Origin: Constantimarinum furrinae | GTDB taxonomy: Bacteria; Bacteroidota; Bacteroidia; Flavobacteriales; Flavobacteriaceae | Reading direction: 5' to 3' | Length of the DNA stretch: 64,000 nt | NCBI RefSeq assembly: GCF_014295415.1 | Contig: NZ_CP052909.1 | Span: 124,001 to 188,000 of the forward strand | Shown here: positions 43,748 to 51,521 of the stretch, piece after piece | How the letters are laid out: each line of letters begins with the position of its first letter | Numbering within the stretch: position 1 is the stretch's first letter | Translations under genes and position numbers: made by a program | The notes under the pieces: model-generated | Seen by the model: the letters and a program-made list of their open reading frames with translations, nothing else | The model's database searches: none | What the model was told of the DNA's origin: nothing

Positions 43748-44318
43748 TAGAATCTGTTATTTCGGGCATAATAAAGTTCTTTAACAAAGTAAATAATTTT
43801 TTCCTGCTCCGGTATAGTTTTATTTTAATATTATCTTCGGAATACGCTGTAATTTGCGCAATTTCACGAACCGATTGTTCTTCAAAATAATACAATGTAA
43901 TAATTGCCGCCTCCTCTTCGGGTAATGCCATAATACATTGTTGGATGGTTTCTGTGCGCTCTTTGGCTTCTAAATACCCAAGCGCATTTTCAATGTCTTC
44001 AAAATTACCTTCAGAAATTTCATCGATAAATTCTGAAGTGCGTTCTCTTTTGTTTTTCCTAAGCGCATCAAGAGCCTTTCGGTATGCAATACTGTACAAC
44101 CAGGTGGAGAATTTTGCCTCTCCTCTATAGGTTTTCAATGACTGAAAGGCCTTTATAAAACTGTCTTGAGCCACTTCTTCGGCTACCTCTCTAACTTTCA
44201 CCATTCGCAATACTGTCGTAAACACATAAGACTGATACCGCGCTACCAGCACCGAAAAGGCCCGGGTATCACCATCCAGCGTTTTTTGGATATAATGTTG
44301 GTCAGTGTTAGCGTTCAT
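43731..44318 (-). CDS. ECF RNA polymerase sigma factor (module 1)
   Basis: 195 residues from the ATG at 44318. An in-frame ATG at 44345 lies upstream of the -10 element seen at 44329-44332 and is rejected. Sigma region 2 is at about 20-90 (ARYQSYVFTTVLRMVK, AEEVAQDSFIKAFQSL, FSTWLYSIAYRKALDALRK) and region 4 at about 130-180 (LPEEEAAIITLYYFEEQSVREIAQI, IKIKLYRSRKKL). A matching ECF-type promoter directly upstream suggests positive autoregulation. The mRNA would be nearly leaderless, with about 10 nt from CGTC to ATG. Confidence 0.92.
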   Translation of the reverse strand: MNANTDQHYIQKTLDGDTRAFSVLVARYQSYVFTTVLRMVKVREVAEEVAQDSFIKAFQSLKTYRGEAKFSTWLYSIAYRKALDALRKNKRERTSEFIDEISEGNFEDIENALGYLEAKERTETIQQCIMALPEEEAAIITLYYFEEQSVREIAQITAYSEDNIKIKLYRSRKKLFTLLKNFIMPEITDSNGKAI

Positions 44319-44328
44319 TTTGTAATAA

Positions 44329-44355
44329 GACGGATGTAGCTTCATCTTGGTTACA
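44329..44355 (-). promoter_or_regulatory. ECF-type promoter of the sigma gene
   Basis: Minus strand: TGTAACC (44355-44349), 16-nt spacer, CGTC (44332-44329) then TTAT. TGTAAC plus CGTC is the classic layout of ECF promoters (compare Bacillus SigX). It mirrors the plus-strand element at 44384-44410 exactly in motif and spacing, and lies 10 nt before the sigma ATG. Confidence 0.72.
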
Positions 44356-44383
44356 CCTTTTCAGAAAAAAAATTTCAGAAAAT

Positions 44384-44410
44384 TGTAACCGAAAAAAGAA
44401 AAGGTACGTC
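44384..44410 (+). promoter_or_regulatory. ECF-type promoter of the DUF6249 gene
   Basis: Plus strand: TGTAACC (44384-44390), 16-nt spacer, CGTC (44407-44410) followed by ATAAT. Same motif and spacing as the divergent sigma promoter. Two copies of TTTCAGAAAA lie between the two -35 elements. The start codon is 45 nt downstream. Confidence 0.7.
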
Positions 44411-44454
44411 ATAATTACAAACGAACACATATTTTAACTTTAAATCAATCAATT

Positions 44455-44802
44455 ATGGGATCAGAAGTAGTAGTAATACCAATTATATTCGGAGTGCTTT
44501 TCGGAATTTATTATTTATACATTTCAGCCAGAAACCGAGAGCGTTTGGCCTTAATAGAAAAAGGCGCAGATGCCTCAATTTTTTACAGCCGTGAACGCAA
44601 GGTTACTTCCATATGGAAAGTGGTGGTCATTAATCTGGCGCTCTTATCTATGGGTATAGGCCTTGGAATTTTTGTGGCCGCATTAATGGTTCAATCGGGA
44701 ATGGATGAAGATGTGGCGTACCCGGGAACTATTTTCTTTATGGCGGGGCTTGGGTTACTTTCGGGGTTCTTTCTTACTAAGAAGTTGAATAAAGACGCTT
44801 AA
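44455..44802 (+). CDS. DUF6249 family membrane protein
   Basis: 115 residues. Three hydrophobic spans: about 5-22 (VVIPIIFGVLFGIYYLYIS), 52-75 and 88-107. The segment ARNRERLALIEKGADASIF after span 1 is the block I associate with DUF6249 proteins, which recur next to ECF sigma genes in Bacteroidetes. It stands divergent to the sigma gene with a matching ECF promoter, so it is probably in that sigma factor's regulon. Function unknown. Confidence 0.82.
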   Translation: MGSEVVVIPIIFGVLFGIYYLYISARNRERLALIEKGADASIFYSRERKVTSIWKVVVINLALLSMGIGLGIFVAALMVQSGMDEDVAYPGTIFFMAGLGLLSGFFLTKKLNKDA

Positions 44803-44827
44803 AGTTCGTCTGTATTTAGTTGAGGAG

Positions 44828-44868
44828 AGATCATTTTGAGGCTGTTGTCTTAAAATGGTCTTTTTTTT
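44828..44868 (+). terminator. Rho-independent terminator
   Basis: AGATCATTTT (44828-44837) pairs with AAAATGGTCT (44852-44861), one G-T pair, followed by a run of eight T that overlaps the stop of the convergent gene. It ends the DUF6249 transcript. Confidence 0.75.
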
Positions 44869-46294
44869 ATTGGAATTTTACATTGCTGTAATTCGCAACT
44901 ATAGTTAAGGTCTTTCCTGAATTCTTAGATCTGTTAAAACCGCTAACCAATACTCTTCCGTTATCTTTCGACTGATCTAGTTCCATAGTCTTGGGGTACA
45001 GCAGCGTAGATTTCTTTCCGTTGAAGTTAAAGTTATAAGCCGTTACCGGTTTACCGAAATGCAGATCGGCCGTATCGAGATTGATGGTGATGGTTTTAAA
45101 ATCGTCGGTGATCTTTCCAATAAATATATCGCCATGCGATCCGTTTATGGTCGCCGAACCGCTTAGCACATTAATATTCACATCGCTGGAATTCGATTTC
45201 ATATCGATACGTTGTACATTATTTATTCTACAGTCCTCTACATATTTAACCATTAAAGTTCCGTTTTTCCAGTCGTTTATGATCACCGGGGCATACGAAG
45301 CATTGATGAGGGTCTTCCCCCCATCAATACTGTTAGCTGTAAATGGTGAATAATTAAGTGTGGCCTTTATATTCATGGCGTCTGCCATTTTAAGTTCCCC
45401 GTGACGAACATTCACATCGGTTTTTGCCCCTTTTGGCATCCTGATGATGATCGTCTTATTGGCTTTTGTTTCAAATAATTTATTGTTATGACGGCTTCCC
45501 TGAATAATTATAGTTTTGTTCCCATTGGGATCTGTCATGACTTTCTTGCTGAAATTTCCATTACCATCCCCGTATTCCTTTTCCATTTTGGCAGCCCATT
45601 CTTCCATTTTCTTTCCATGGGTTTCTTCCCATTTTTCCATTCTCTTTTCAAAATTCTTTCCCCAGGCCTCCATCTTCTCCTGCCATTCCTTAGAAATGAC
45701 TTCTCCATTCTCATCACTCCATTCCAGTGCAAACTTATTGCCCCACGCTTCCATCTTTTTTTCGAAATCCTTGCCGAGTTTTTTCTCCAGCTCTGCTTCA
45801 AATTTTTTCATATAGCCCTCTTCATCTTCTTCAAAGGCTTCATAGTCGAAGTGAAAATTCCCCATATCATTTAAAAGCCCTTCGGGTAGTTCGGGCATTT
45901 TAAAATGTGGCATTTTGGGTATTTCTCCAATATCGGGCATTACAAAAGAAAAATTATCCGGTCCTTGAAAATTTGGCATTCCCATCCAACTGTTACCCCC
46001 TTGAGAGGTGACAACCACTTTGTTACTGTTCCCCAGTACCTCAAATTTCCATTCTTTAAAGATCTCTTCCTTTTCCTTTTCTGAAAGCTTCTCTCCGTCT
46101 ACAAAGGCTTCAACTTCTACCTTATTCTTGTTCCAGGTTTCAAAGATCACATTGGTGTGTGACGTATTAACTGAAACCACGACATCGCCCGAGACATTAA
46201 ATGTTTCTGAATACTTCTTCTGTGAAAAAAGTACCGATGTACTTAGTAGTAACCCAATGGCTACAATGCTTTTAAATGATGTTATAGTCTTCAT
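44867..46294 (-). CDS. Periplasmic DUF4097-like protein with Glu/Trp-rich insert
   Basis: 475 residues. Signal peptide about 1-25 (LLSTSVLFSQ). The flanks (26-100 and 258-475) show repeated short beta strands with TxIIxMPKGAKTDVNVRHGEL, INGSHGDIFIGKI and TADLHFG, the pattern of DUF4097 adhesin-like beta-helices. An insert of about 155 residues (101-255) splits the domain: a Pro/Met-rich piece (MPNFQGP, FVMPDIGEIPKMP) and then a charged helix with recurring KMEAWG/MEKWEE units. It is the third gene of the second ECF operon, overlapping the putative anti-sigma gene by 23 nt. Possibly an envelope-stress sensor or target; unproven. Confidence 0.75.
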   Translation of the reverse strand: MKTITSFKSIVAIGLLLSTSVLFSQKKYSETFNVSGDVVVSVNTSHTNVIFETWNKNKVEVEAFVDGEKLSEKEKEEIFKEWKFEVLGNSNKVVVTSQGGNSWMGMPNFQGPDNFSFVMPDIGEIPKMPHFKMPELPEGLLNDMGNFHFDYEAFEEDEEGYMKKFEAELEKKLGKDFEKKMEAWGNKFALEWSDENGEVISKEWQEKMEAWGKNFEKRMEKWEETHGKKMEEWAAKMEKEYGDGNGNFSKKVMTDPNGNKTIIIQGSRHNNKLFETKANKTIIIRMPKGAKTDVNVRHGELKMADAMNIKATLNYSPFTANSIDGGKTLINASYAPVIINDWKNGTLMVKYVEDCRINNVQRIDMKSNSSDVNINVLSGSATINGSHGDIFIGKITDDFKTITINLDTADLHFGKPVTAYNFNFNGKKSTLLYPKTMELDQSKDNGRVLVSGFNRSKNSGKTLTIVANYSNVKFQ

Positions 46295-46850
46295 TGTTTT
46301 TGTTTTTAAGTTCGTTTAATTTGTTTTTCAGTTTGAACAGCAATTCCAAACGTATTTTCAAATTATCGATCAATGCATTGATGGTTTCTTCGGTAGGACC
46401 TACTGCACTTAGCTCTTTGTTTAATTCCTGATACTCTTTGTCCAGTTCACTGAGTTGTTTCATATAGCCATCAATAAGTTCTTTATTGTCTTTATTGATC
46501 TGTAATGAAGCCAGTTGCACATTTATCCCGGTCATATAATAGTCTTCAACTTTCTTAAGATCGGGAGAAAGGTCCCCCAGTGTTAACTTAGGGGCCTCCA
46601 TGACATTTTCCTGTTCAGTAGTATCTGCGATGGTTTCGTTCGTTTTTTCTGAAAGCGAATTATACCCAACAAATGCAATAGCAACTGCAATCGCAAAAAC
46701 CGCTGCAATCTTTAACCAGGGCAAAGACTTTGTCTTCCGTTCGTTAAAAGACCGTTTTAACTTGGTTTCAAACCTGGCTTCATGTCCATCAGACAACTTC
46801 TGTCCCGTCTGCGGATGCTCTTTTAGCATTTTTCTAATATCCCGTGCCAT
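46272..46850 (-). CDS. Putative anti-sigma factor (single-span)
   Basis: 192 residues. Cytoplasmic N-terminus (about 1-44, ending NERKTKSLPW), one span at about 46-64 (IAAVFAIAVAIAFVGYNSL), and a periplasmic helical region with coiled-coil character (ELDKEYQELNKELS, LRLELLFKLKNKLNELKNK). It overlaps the sigma gene upstream by 17 nt and the DUF4097-like gene downstream by 23 nt. No zinc motif. The anti-sigma role rests on coupling and topology, not on a recognised family. Confidence 0.62.
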   Translation of the reverse strand: MARDIRKMLKEHPQTGQKLSDGHEARFETKLKRSFNERKTKSLPWLKIAAVFAIAVAIAFVGYNSLSEKTNETIADTTEQENVMEAPKLTLGDLSPDLKKVEDYYMTGINVQLASLQINKDNKELIDGYMKQLSELDKEYQELNKELSAVGPTEETINALIDNLKIRLELLFKLKNKLNELKNKNNEDYNII

Positions 46851-47421
46851 ATTGTAAATGTTTTAATGTCTCTTTCAATTGTAATTTTCCTCTGTGTAAA
46901 TTCGTTCTGGAAGCACTTTCAGATATACCCAGTATTTCAGATATTTCCTGATGATCATAGCCTTCCAGTAAAAATAGCTTTACTACGATCCTGTGATTAT
47001 AGGGTAGCTGCTCAATTGCCGAATAAACTTCTTCCATAGTAGTCTGATCGGGAACATGCCAATCATCTTCCTTTTCGGCTATATGCACTACATTCTCATG
47101 TAGTGAAAGCAATTCTACTTTCTTCGATTTAATGACATCCAGACACATATTGATCACAATTCGCTTCAACCAGGATCCAAAGGTGACGTCCCCTTTAAAC
47201 TGATCGATCTTCTTGAAAGCCTTTATAAATGCTTCTTGTAATGCGTCTTCTGCCGTCGCTGTGTCCTTTAAATACCTTTGGGCAACGATGAACATCCCGT
47301 CACAATACTGTCGGTATAAGGCCATTTGTGCCTTAGGATTGTTCTGTTTACATTGCTCAATAAGTAATGAATCGGACAAACTCGATGGTTTTTTGGTTGC
47401 TGTTCGGTTAAAAGACGACAA
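46834..47421 (-). CDS. ECF RNA polymerase sigma factor (module 2)
   Basis: 195 residues if TTG at 47421 is used. No ATG occurs before residue 33, inside region 2, so the start must be TTG: either 47421 or 47379 (before SDSLLIEQCKQ). Region 2: ALYRQYCDGMFIVAQRYL, AEDALQEAFIKAFKKI, FGSWLKRIVINMCLD. Region 4: LPYNHRIVVKLFLLEGYDHQEISEILGISESASRTNLHRGK. First gene of a sigma, putative anti-sigma, DUF4097-like operon. Upstream TGCAAC and CGTC occur 16 nt apart but overlap the TTG at 47421; if functional, 47379 is the start. Confidence 0.88.
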   Translation of the reverse strand: MSSFNRTATKKPSSLSDSLLIEQCKQNNPKAQMALYRQYCDGMFIVAQRYLKDTATAEDALQEAFIKAFKKIDQFKGDVTFGSWLKRIVINMCLDVIKSKKVELLSLHENVVHIAEKEDDWHVPDQTTMEEVYSAIEQLPYNHRIVVKLFLLEGYDHQEISEILGISESASRTNLHRGKLQLKETLKHLQYGTGY

Positions 47422-47502
47422 AAGATTTTGACTGTTGCAAATCTTAACGAAAAATTAGCTTAAAATCTTTATAAAGTCATTCTTAATTAAAGGGTTTTCT
47501 AG

Positions 47503-47510
47503 TACATTTG
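47503..47510 (+). promoter_or_regulatory. TAnnTTTG -7 element before the DUF2383-like gene
   Basis: TACATTTG at 47503-47510, 17 nt before the ATG at 47528, fits the Bacteroidetes -7 consensus. No clear TTG at the -33 position. Confidence 0.55.
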
Positions 47511-47527
47511 ATAAAATAACCATTAGC

Positions 47528-48073
47528 ATGAACAAGAAATACGCCGACTTCAACAAACTCAATCGTCTTTTGGTCGCAAGTTTTGAGGCCGAAAAACTGT
47601 ATTATAATGCTGCTCAAGATGCCCAAACTACAGCCTTAAAACGATTTTTAAATTATATGGCAGTAGAGCGAAACAGAATGAGTCATGATATTTCCAATGA
47701 ATTACACTCCAGAGATATTGAACCACTTAAGGAGGATGCTGACAAAGGAAATATTGATCGTACCTGGCATGAAATTAAGGAAGCATTAGAACATTTTGAT
47801 GCTGAAGTAATTTTAAATCAATGTATTGCCAGAGATCGAAACAATATTAAGCGTTATACCGATCTCATTGAAGCAAAACAATTGCCTGAAGCTATTATTG
47901 CAATGCTTGAGAAGCAAAGAAAACAATTAGAATGGTATATAAAACAAGCCGAGCAACACAAGATCGATCCCTTTAAAAAGGAGACAGCTCCCAAAGCTGA
48001 GGATGAAAAAAAAACGTCGGACAAGAACAATGACGATAGAGACCATCGAGTCATTCCCTTAAGAGCAATGTAA
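47528..48073 (+). CDS. Ferritin-like DUF2383-type stress protein
   Basis: 181 residues, almost wholly helical. KLNRLLVASFEAEKLYYNAAQDA, LKRFLNYMAVERNRMSHDI and AEVILNQCIARDRNNIKRYTDL show regularly spaced E and H residues of a four-helix bundle (PA2169/DUF2383 style). A charged, disordered tail follows (about 150-175, KKETAPKAEDEKKTSDKN). Cytoplasmic, no signal. Related proteins are linked to stress, but this one's role is not established. Own promoter and strong terminator. Confidence 0.72.
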   Translation: MNKKYADFNKLNRLLVASFEAEKLYYNAAQDAQTTALKRFLNYMAVERNRMSHDISNELHSRDIEPLKEDADKGNIDRTWHEIKEALEHFDAEVILNQCIARDRNNIKRYTDLIEAKQLPEAIIAMLEKQRKQLEWYIKQAEQHKIDPFKKETAPKAEDEKKTSDKNNDDRDHRVIPLRAM

Positions 48074-48106
48074 AAAAAAAGCCCTGATACATCAGGGCTT
48101 TTTTTT
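48073..48106. terminator. Bidirectional Rho-independent terminator
   Basis: GCCCTGAT (48081-48088), 2-nt loop, ATCAGGGC (48091-48098), preceded by nine A and followed by eight T. It lies between the convergent DUF2383-like and ohr genes and can serve both. Confidence 0.92.
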
Positions 48107-48123
48107 ATATAGAATATCTCGAC

Positions 48124-48549
48124 CTATTCGTCAAGCAATAAATTTAAGGTAACTGTAATATTATCCCGGGTTGCCTTTGAAAATGGACAGATCTCATGGG
48201 CTTTATTGATAAGATCTTCACCGGTTTTTACATCTAATCCGGGAAGGTAGCAGTCTAAAGTAGCTTCCAAAAAAGCTCCATCCTCATCTTCACAAAAACC
48301 TATGGTGGCAGAAACCGTAAAATCATCAGATAGTTCTATTTTCTTTTTTGAAGCAATTACCTGTAATGCCCCTCCAAAACAAGCGGCATAAGCACATCCA
48401 AAAAGTTGTTCGGGGTTCGTTCCGGGACCTCCATCACCACCCATGGATTTAGGAACCGAGACATCCATGTCGATAGGTCCGTCTTCAGTTTTTACATGGC
48501 CTTTGCGTCCTCCCGATGCCACAGATGTAGCTTCATATAAAGTTTTCAT
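48124..48549 (-). CDS. ohr: Organic hydroperoxide resistance protein Ohr (OsmC family)
   Basis: 141 residues from the ATG at 48549 (KTLYEATSVASGGRKGHV). The open frame extends further upstream to 48693, but those residues are not Ohr-like. FGCAYAACFGGALQVIA carries the first redox cysteine in Ohr style, and HEICPFSKATRDNI the second. It reduces organic hydroperoxides using a lipoyl or dithiol donor in the cytoplasm. Typical Ohr length. Divergent from meaB. Confidence 0.94.
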   Translation of the reverse strand: MKTLYEATSVASGGRKGHVKTEDGPIDMDVSVPKSMGGDGGPGTNPEQLFGCAYAACFGGALQVIASKKKIELSDDFTVSATIGFCEDEDGAFLEATLDCYLPGLDVKTGEDLINKAHEICPFSKATRDNITVTLNLLLDE

Positions 48550-48640
48550 TTTTTCAGTTTTTAAATTATAATAATTGAAGATACCATTGAAAATTGGCTT
48601 ATAAAAGAAGAGATTCATAAAATTGTCATAAATTTCGACT

Positions 48641-49735
48641 GTGACTTCAAAGAAAAAAAATACCGGTGCCCTTTCAGAAAAAAAAGGGGTCATCCAACCC
48701 GATTCGCTTAATCAGAATGTAGCGAATAAGGTTAAGGCATCCAGAAAAAAAACACCCCAGCTATCTGAGATCATAAATGGGCTCACAGAAGGAAACAAGG
48801 CCTCTTTAAGCAGGGCAATTACCCTCATTGAAAGTACGGCCATACAGCATCAAAATAAAGCCAAACAACTTATCGAAGCCTGTCTCCCATTGGCAAATAA
48901 ATCGGTGCGAATCGGTATTACCGGGGTCCCCGGAGTGGGCAAAAGTACTTTTATTGAACAATTTGGAAAGCTCCTGGTAGACCGAGGATCTAAAGTAGCC
49001 GTTTTAGCGGTTGATCCCAGTAGTTCCATTAGTAAAGGCAGTATTTTGGGCGACAAAACCCGGATGGAAGCGCTAGTGAATGAATCAAATGCATTTATAC
49101 GACCTTCGGCAAGTGGAGACTCTTTGGGCGGAGTGGCCCGTAAAACCCGGGAAGCTATCATACTTTGTGAGGCGGCCGGATTCGATATCATCATCATTGA
49201 AACCGTAGGAGTGGGTCAGAGTGAAACTGCGGTGCACTCCATGACCGATTTCTTCTTACTTTTAAAACTGGCAGGTGCCGGGGACGAATTACAGGGAATT
49301 AAACGCGGGATCATTGAAATGGCAGATGCCATAGTGATCAACAAGGCAGATGGCGAGAATATAAAAGCCGCTAAGCTGGCCAAAACAGAATTCAACAGAG
49401 CACTTCACCTCTACCCTGCTAAAGAAAGCCAATGGACACCTAAAACCCTGCTAAGCAGTGCGTTAAAAAACGAAGGCATAAACGAAATCTGGGAACTTAT
49501 AGAAGAATACATAAACAAGACCAAAGCCAACAATTACTTTTCGGAAAAGCGAAAGCAACAAAATAAATTCTGGCTTACCCAAACTATAGAAAATCGGTTA
49601 AAACATGATTTTTTCTCTCAGCCGGCCATAAAAAAAGAACTTGAAAATCAACTAAGGGCTTTGGATGCCAACGAGACCACACCCTTTGAAGCCGCCGAAA
49701 CATTGTTAGCGATGTCCTCAAACCGAACTAATTAA
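48641..49735 (+). CDS. meaB: Methylmalonyl-CoA mutase GTPase chaperone MeaB
   Basis: 364 residues from a GTG at 48641. G1 [40 protein letters not shown] and NKADG (G4 NKxD) define the MeaB/ArgK G3E GTPases that gate cofactor loading into B12-dependent mutases. The N-terminal ~40 residues are Lys/Ser-rich and longer than in most homologues; the true start could be further in, but no ATG precedes the conserved region. The mutase genes are not in the window. Its stop overlaps the convergent epimerase stop by 4 nt. Confidence 0.94.
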   Translation: MTSKKKNTGALSEKKGVIQPDSLNQNVANKVKASRKKTPQLSEIINGLTEGNKASLSRAITLIESTAIQHQNKAKQLIEACLPLANKSVRIGITGVPGVGKSTFIEQFGKLLVDRGSKVAVLAVDPSSSISKGSILGDKTRMEALVNESNAFIRPSASGDSLGGVARKTREAIILCEAAGFDIIIIETVGVGQSETAVHSMTDFFLLLKLAGAGDELQGIKRGIIEMADAIVINKADGENIKAAKLAKTEFNRALHLYPAKESQWTPKTLLSSALKNEGINEIWELIEEYINKTKANNYFSEKRKQQNKFWLTQTIENRLKHDFFSQPAIKKELENQLRALDANETTPFEAAETLLAMSSNRTN

Positions 49736-50670
49736 TGGCTTTCTTTAAACCACCTGATCTGTGCCTCCAATCCTTCTTTTAGGGAAGTTCCAGGATCGTA
49801 ATTTAATAGCTTTCGCGCCTTATCAATATTAGCTTTAGTTCGTGACTGATCTCCGGCTCGGGGTGGTTTGGACTCGGTATTTATTTTTTTCTGAAGTAAT
49901 TCTTCCACCGTTTCAATGCCTTGTGCCGTCGTACTTTCAGTTTCGGTGCCCAGGTTGAATATTTCTCCGTTACAAACCGCTTCCTTCCCAATCACACTTA
50001 CAATACCGTCTACGATATCCTGAACATACGTAAAGCTGCGAAGATGCTCCAGACTCCCTTCAAACAACGGAAATGTCTTGTTATTTAAAGCAGAATCAAT
50101 TAATCGGGTGTATAATTTATCGGGACGTTCTCTAGGGCCGTAAACCGAATACAGTCGCAACGACGTAGCCTTCAGCTTTTTCTCTCTGGTTTTAGCTAAA
50201 ACGAGCTGCTCTGCCGCCAACTTGGTAACTCCATACCAGGAGGCAGGTTTTGGAGCTGTATCTTCTGTAGATGTAGCTTCCAAACCGTAAATAGAAGATG
50301 TGGCTATATTTACAAAAAACGGTGGCTTTTTACAATCCTCGGCAAACTGAAGCAGGCGTTGCGTTCCTAAAATGTTGTTGGTATAATATTCTTCAAAGGT
50401 GGATGTATTTGAAATTCCCGGATGTGCAGCGAAGTGGAAGATGTAATCGAATTCACAATCGAATGATCGCTCCAGAGCTTCCAGGCGAAGGTCGATCTTT
50501 CTTAGCTGTATTCCCTTTTCCCGAAGTGCTTCAGCATTTTTTTCCTTTAACGCAAGGTCGTAATAGGGTGAGAAATTATCCAGTCCTATCACATGGTGAC
50601 CCATTTCTGAAAGTCTTTCCGACGTATGAGAACCAATAAATCCGGCAGCACCTGTTACGAGTATATTCAT
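49732..50670 (-). CDS. UDP-glucuronate/galactose 4-epimerase-like SDR
   Basis: 312 residues. [14 protein letters not shown] binds NAD. The segment [15 protein letters not shown] matches UDP-glucuronate 4-epimerases. IATSSIYG and YGVTK are catalytic, and [13 protein letters not shown] and [16 protein letters not shown] bind substrate. It makes or interconverts a UDP-uronate or hexose, perhaps the donor for the divergent GT2/GT83 set starting at 50811. Promoter TACTTTTG on the minus strand at 50721-50728, about 50 nt before the ATG. Confidence 0.9.
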   Translation of the reverse strand: MNILVTGAAGFIGSHTSERLSEMGHHVIGLDNFSPYYDLALKEKNAEALREKGIQLRKIDLRLEALERSFDCEFDYIFHFAAHPGISNTSTFEEYYTNNILGTQRLLQFAEDCKKPPFFVNIATSSIYGLEATSTEDTAPKPASWYGVTKLAAEQLVLAKTREKKLKATSLRLYSVYGPRERPDKLYTRLIDSALNNKTFPLFEGSLEHLRSFTYVQDIVDGIVSVIGKEAVCNGEIFNLGTETESTTAQGIETVEELLQKKINTESKPPRAGDQSRTKANIDKARKLLNYDPGTSLKEGLEAQIRWFKESH

Positions 50671-50720
50671 AAGGGGAATAAAGGGTTAAAATTTTTCTTG
50701 AGAATTACTGCGTCAAAGCG

Positions 50721-50728
50721 CAAAAGTA
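50721..50728 (-). promoter_or_regulatory. TAnnTTTG -7 element of the epimerase gene
   Basis: Minus strand TACTTTTG, 50 nt before the ATG at 50670. Paired with the plus-strand element at 50781-50788, so the two genes have divergent promoters. Confidence 0.55.
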
Positions 50729-50780
50729 ACACCTTTTTTATGGTTCTGTTTTAAAATACGCTCATTGTTGAAAAAAGAAA

Positions 50781-50788
50781 TACTTTTG
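50781..50788 (+). promoter_or_regulatory. TAnnTTTG -7 element of the GT2 gene
   Basis: Plus strand TACTTTTG, 22 nt before the ATG at 50811. Identical in sequence to the divergent element at 50721-50728. Likely promoter of the GT2, LAB_N, GT83 operon. Confidence 0.6.
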
Positions 50789-50810
50789 CACAAACGATTA
50801 CGCAGTATTT

Positions 50811-51521
50811 ATGTACGAGTTTACCATCATTGTCCCTGTATTTAACGAGGAAGAAAACCTGGAGCGTGTAGAGCAGGAACTACTAAAATATACCCGGATA
50901 GCCACCAAAAAAACCGCAGTTCTTTTTGTTAATGACGGCTCTACGGACGGGAGTCAGGAACTCATTGAAGCTATCTGCAATCGAAATGAGATGTTCAGTT
51001 TTATCAATTTTAAGGAAAACCGCGGACTCAGTGCTGCGATAAAAGCCGGATTTGACACTGTGGAAACTCCCTTAGTGGGATACATTGATTCCGATCTACA
51101 GACCGCCCCCGAAGATTTTAACCTGCTGCTGGAGCATATAACGCATCATGCCTTGGTTACCGGAGTGCGGGCTAACAGAAAAGACTCATTCGTAAAGAAC
51201 ATGTCGTCCCGTATCGCCAATGGAATTAGAAGGGCATTTACCCATGATGGTATGGACGATACCGGTTGTCCGTTAAAAGTTATTAAAACCGAATATGCCA
51301 AACGAATTCCTATGTTTAAGGGACTGCATCGGTTTCTTCCGGCTATGGTAATGCTGCAAAATGGAACAGTATTACAGGTACCCGTACAGCACTTTCCACG
51401 GATGGCCGGAACAGCAAAATTTGGATTGTGGAACCGGTTGTTGGGGCCATTAATGGATTGTTTCGCCTATTTGTGGATGAAAAAGAAGTACATTAATTAT
51501 GAGATCAAAAGTAAAGGATGA
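50811..51521 (+). CDS. DPM1/ArnC-like GT2 glycosyltransferase
   Basis: 236 residues. FTIIVPVFNEEENLERV, LFVNDGSTDGS, NRGLSAAIKAGFD and GYIDSDLQ (D93-S-D95) place it with polyprenyl-phosphate sugar transferases (DPM1, ArnC). It lacks the two C-terminal membrane helices of ArnC; the adjacent membrane protein may supply the membrane part. It would transfer a sugar from a nucleotide donor to undecaprenyl phosphate at the inner face. Four-nt overlap (ATGA) with the next gene. Confidence 0.92.
   Translation: MYEFTIIVPVFNEEENLERVEQELLKYTRIATKKTAVLFVNDGSTDGSQELIEAICNRNEMFSFINFKENRGLSAAIKAGFDTVETPLVGYIDSDLQTAPEDFNLLLEHITHHALVTGVRANRKDSFVKNMSSRIANGIRRAFTHDGMDDTGCPLKVIKTEYAKRIPMFKGLHRFLPAMVMLQNGTVLQVPVQHFPRMAGTAKFGLWNRLLGPLMDCFAYLWMKKKYINYEIKSKG

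Noticed and set aside
45488-45874. Phe/Leu/Ser-rich plus-strand frames opposite the DUF4097-like gene
   Set aside because: They mirror the Lys/Glu-rich insert on the coding strand; their composition is explained by the antisense of AAA/GAA codons.
48550-48693. 48-residue N-terminal extension of Ohr
   Set aside because: Ohr proteins begin at the KTLYEA block. The extension is Phe/Asn-rich, would overlap the meaB start on the other strand, and has no family resemblance.
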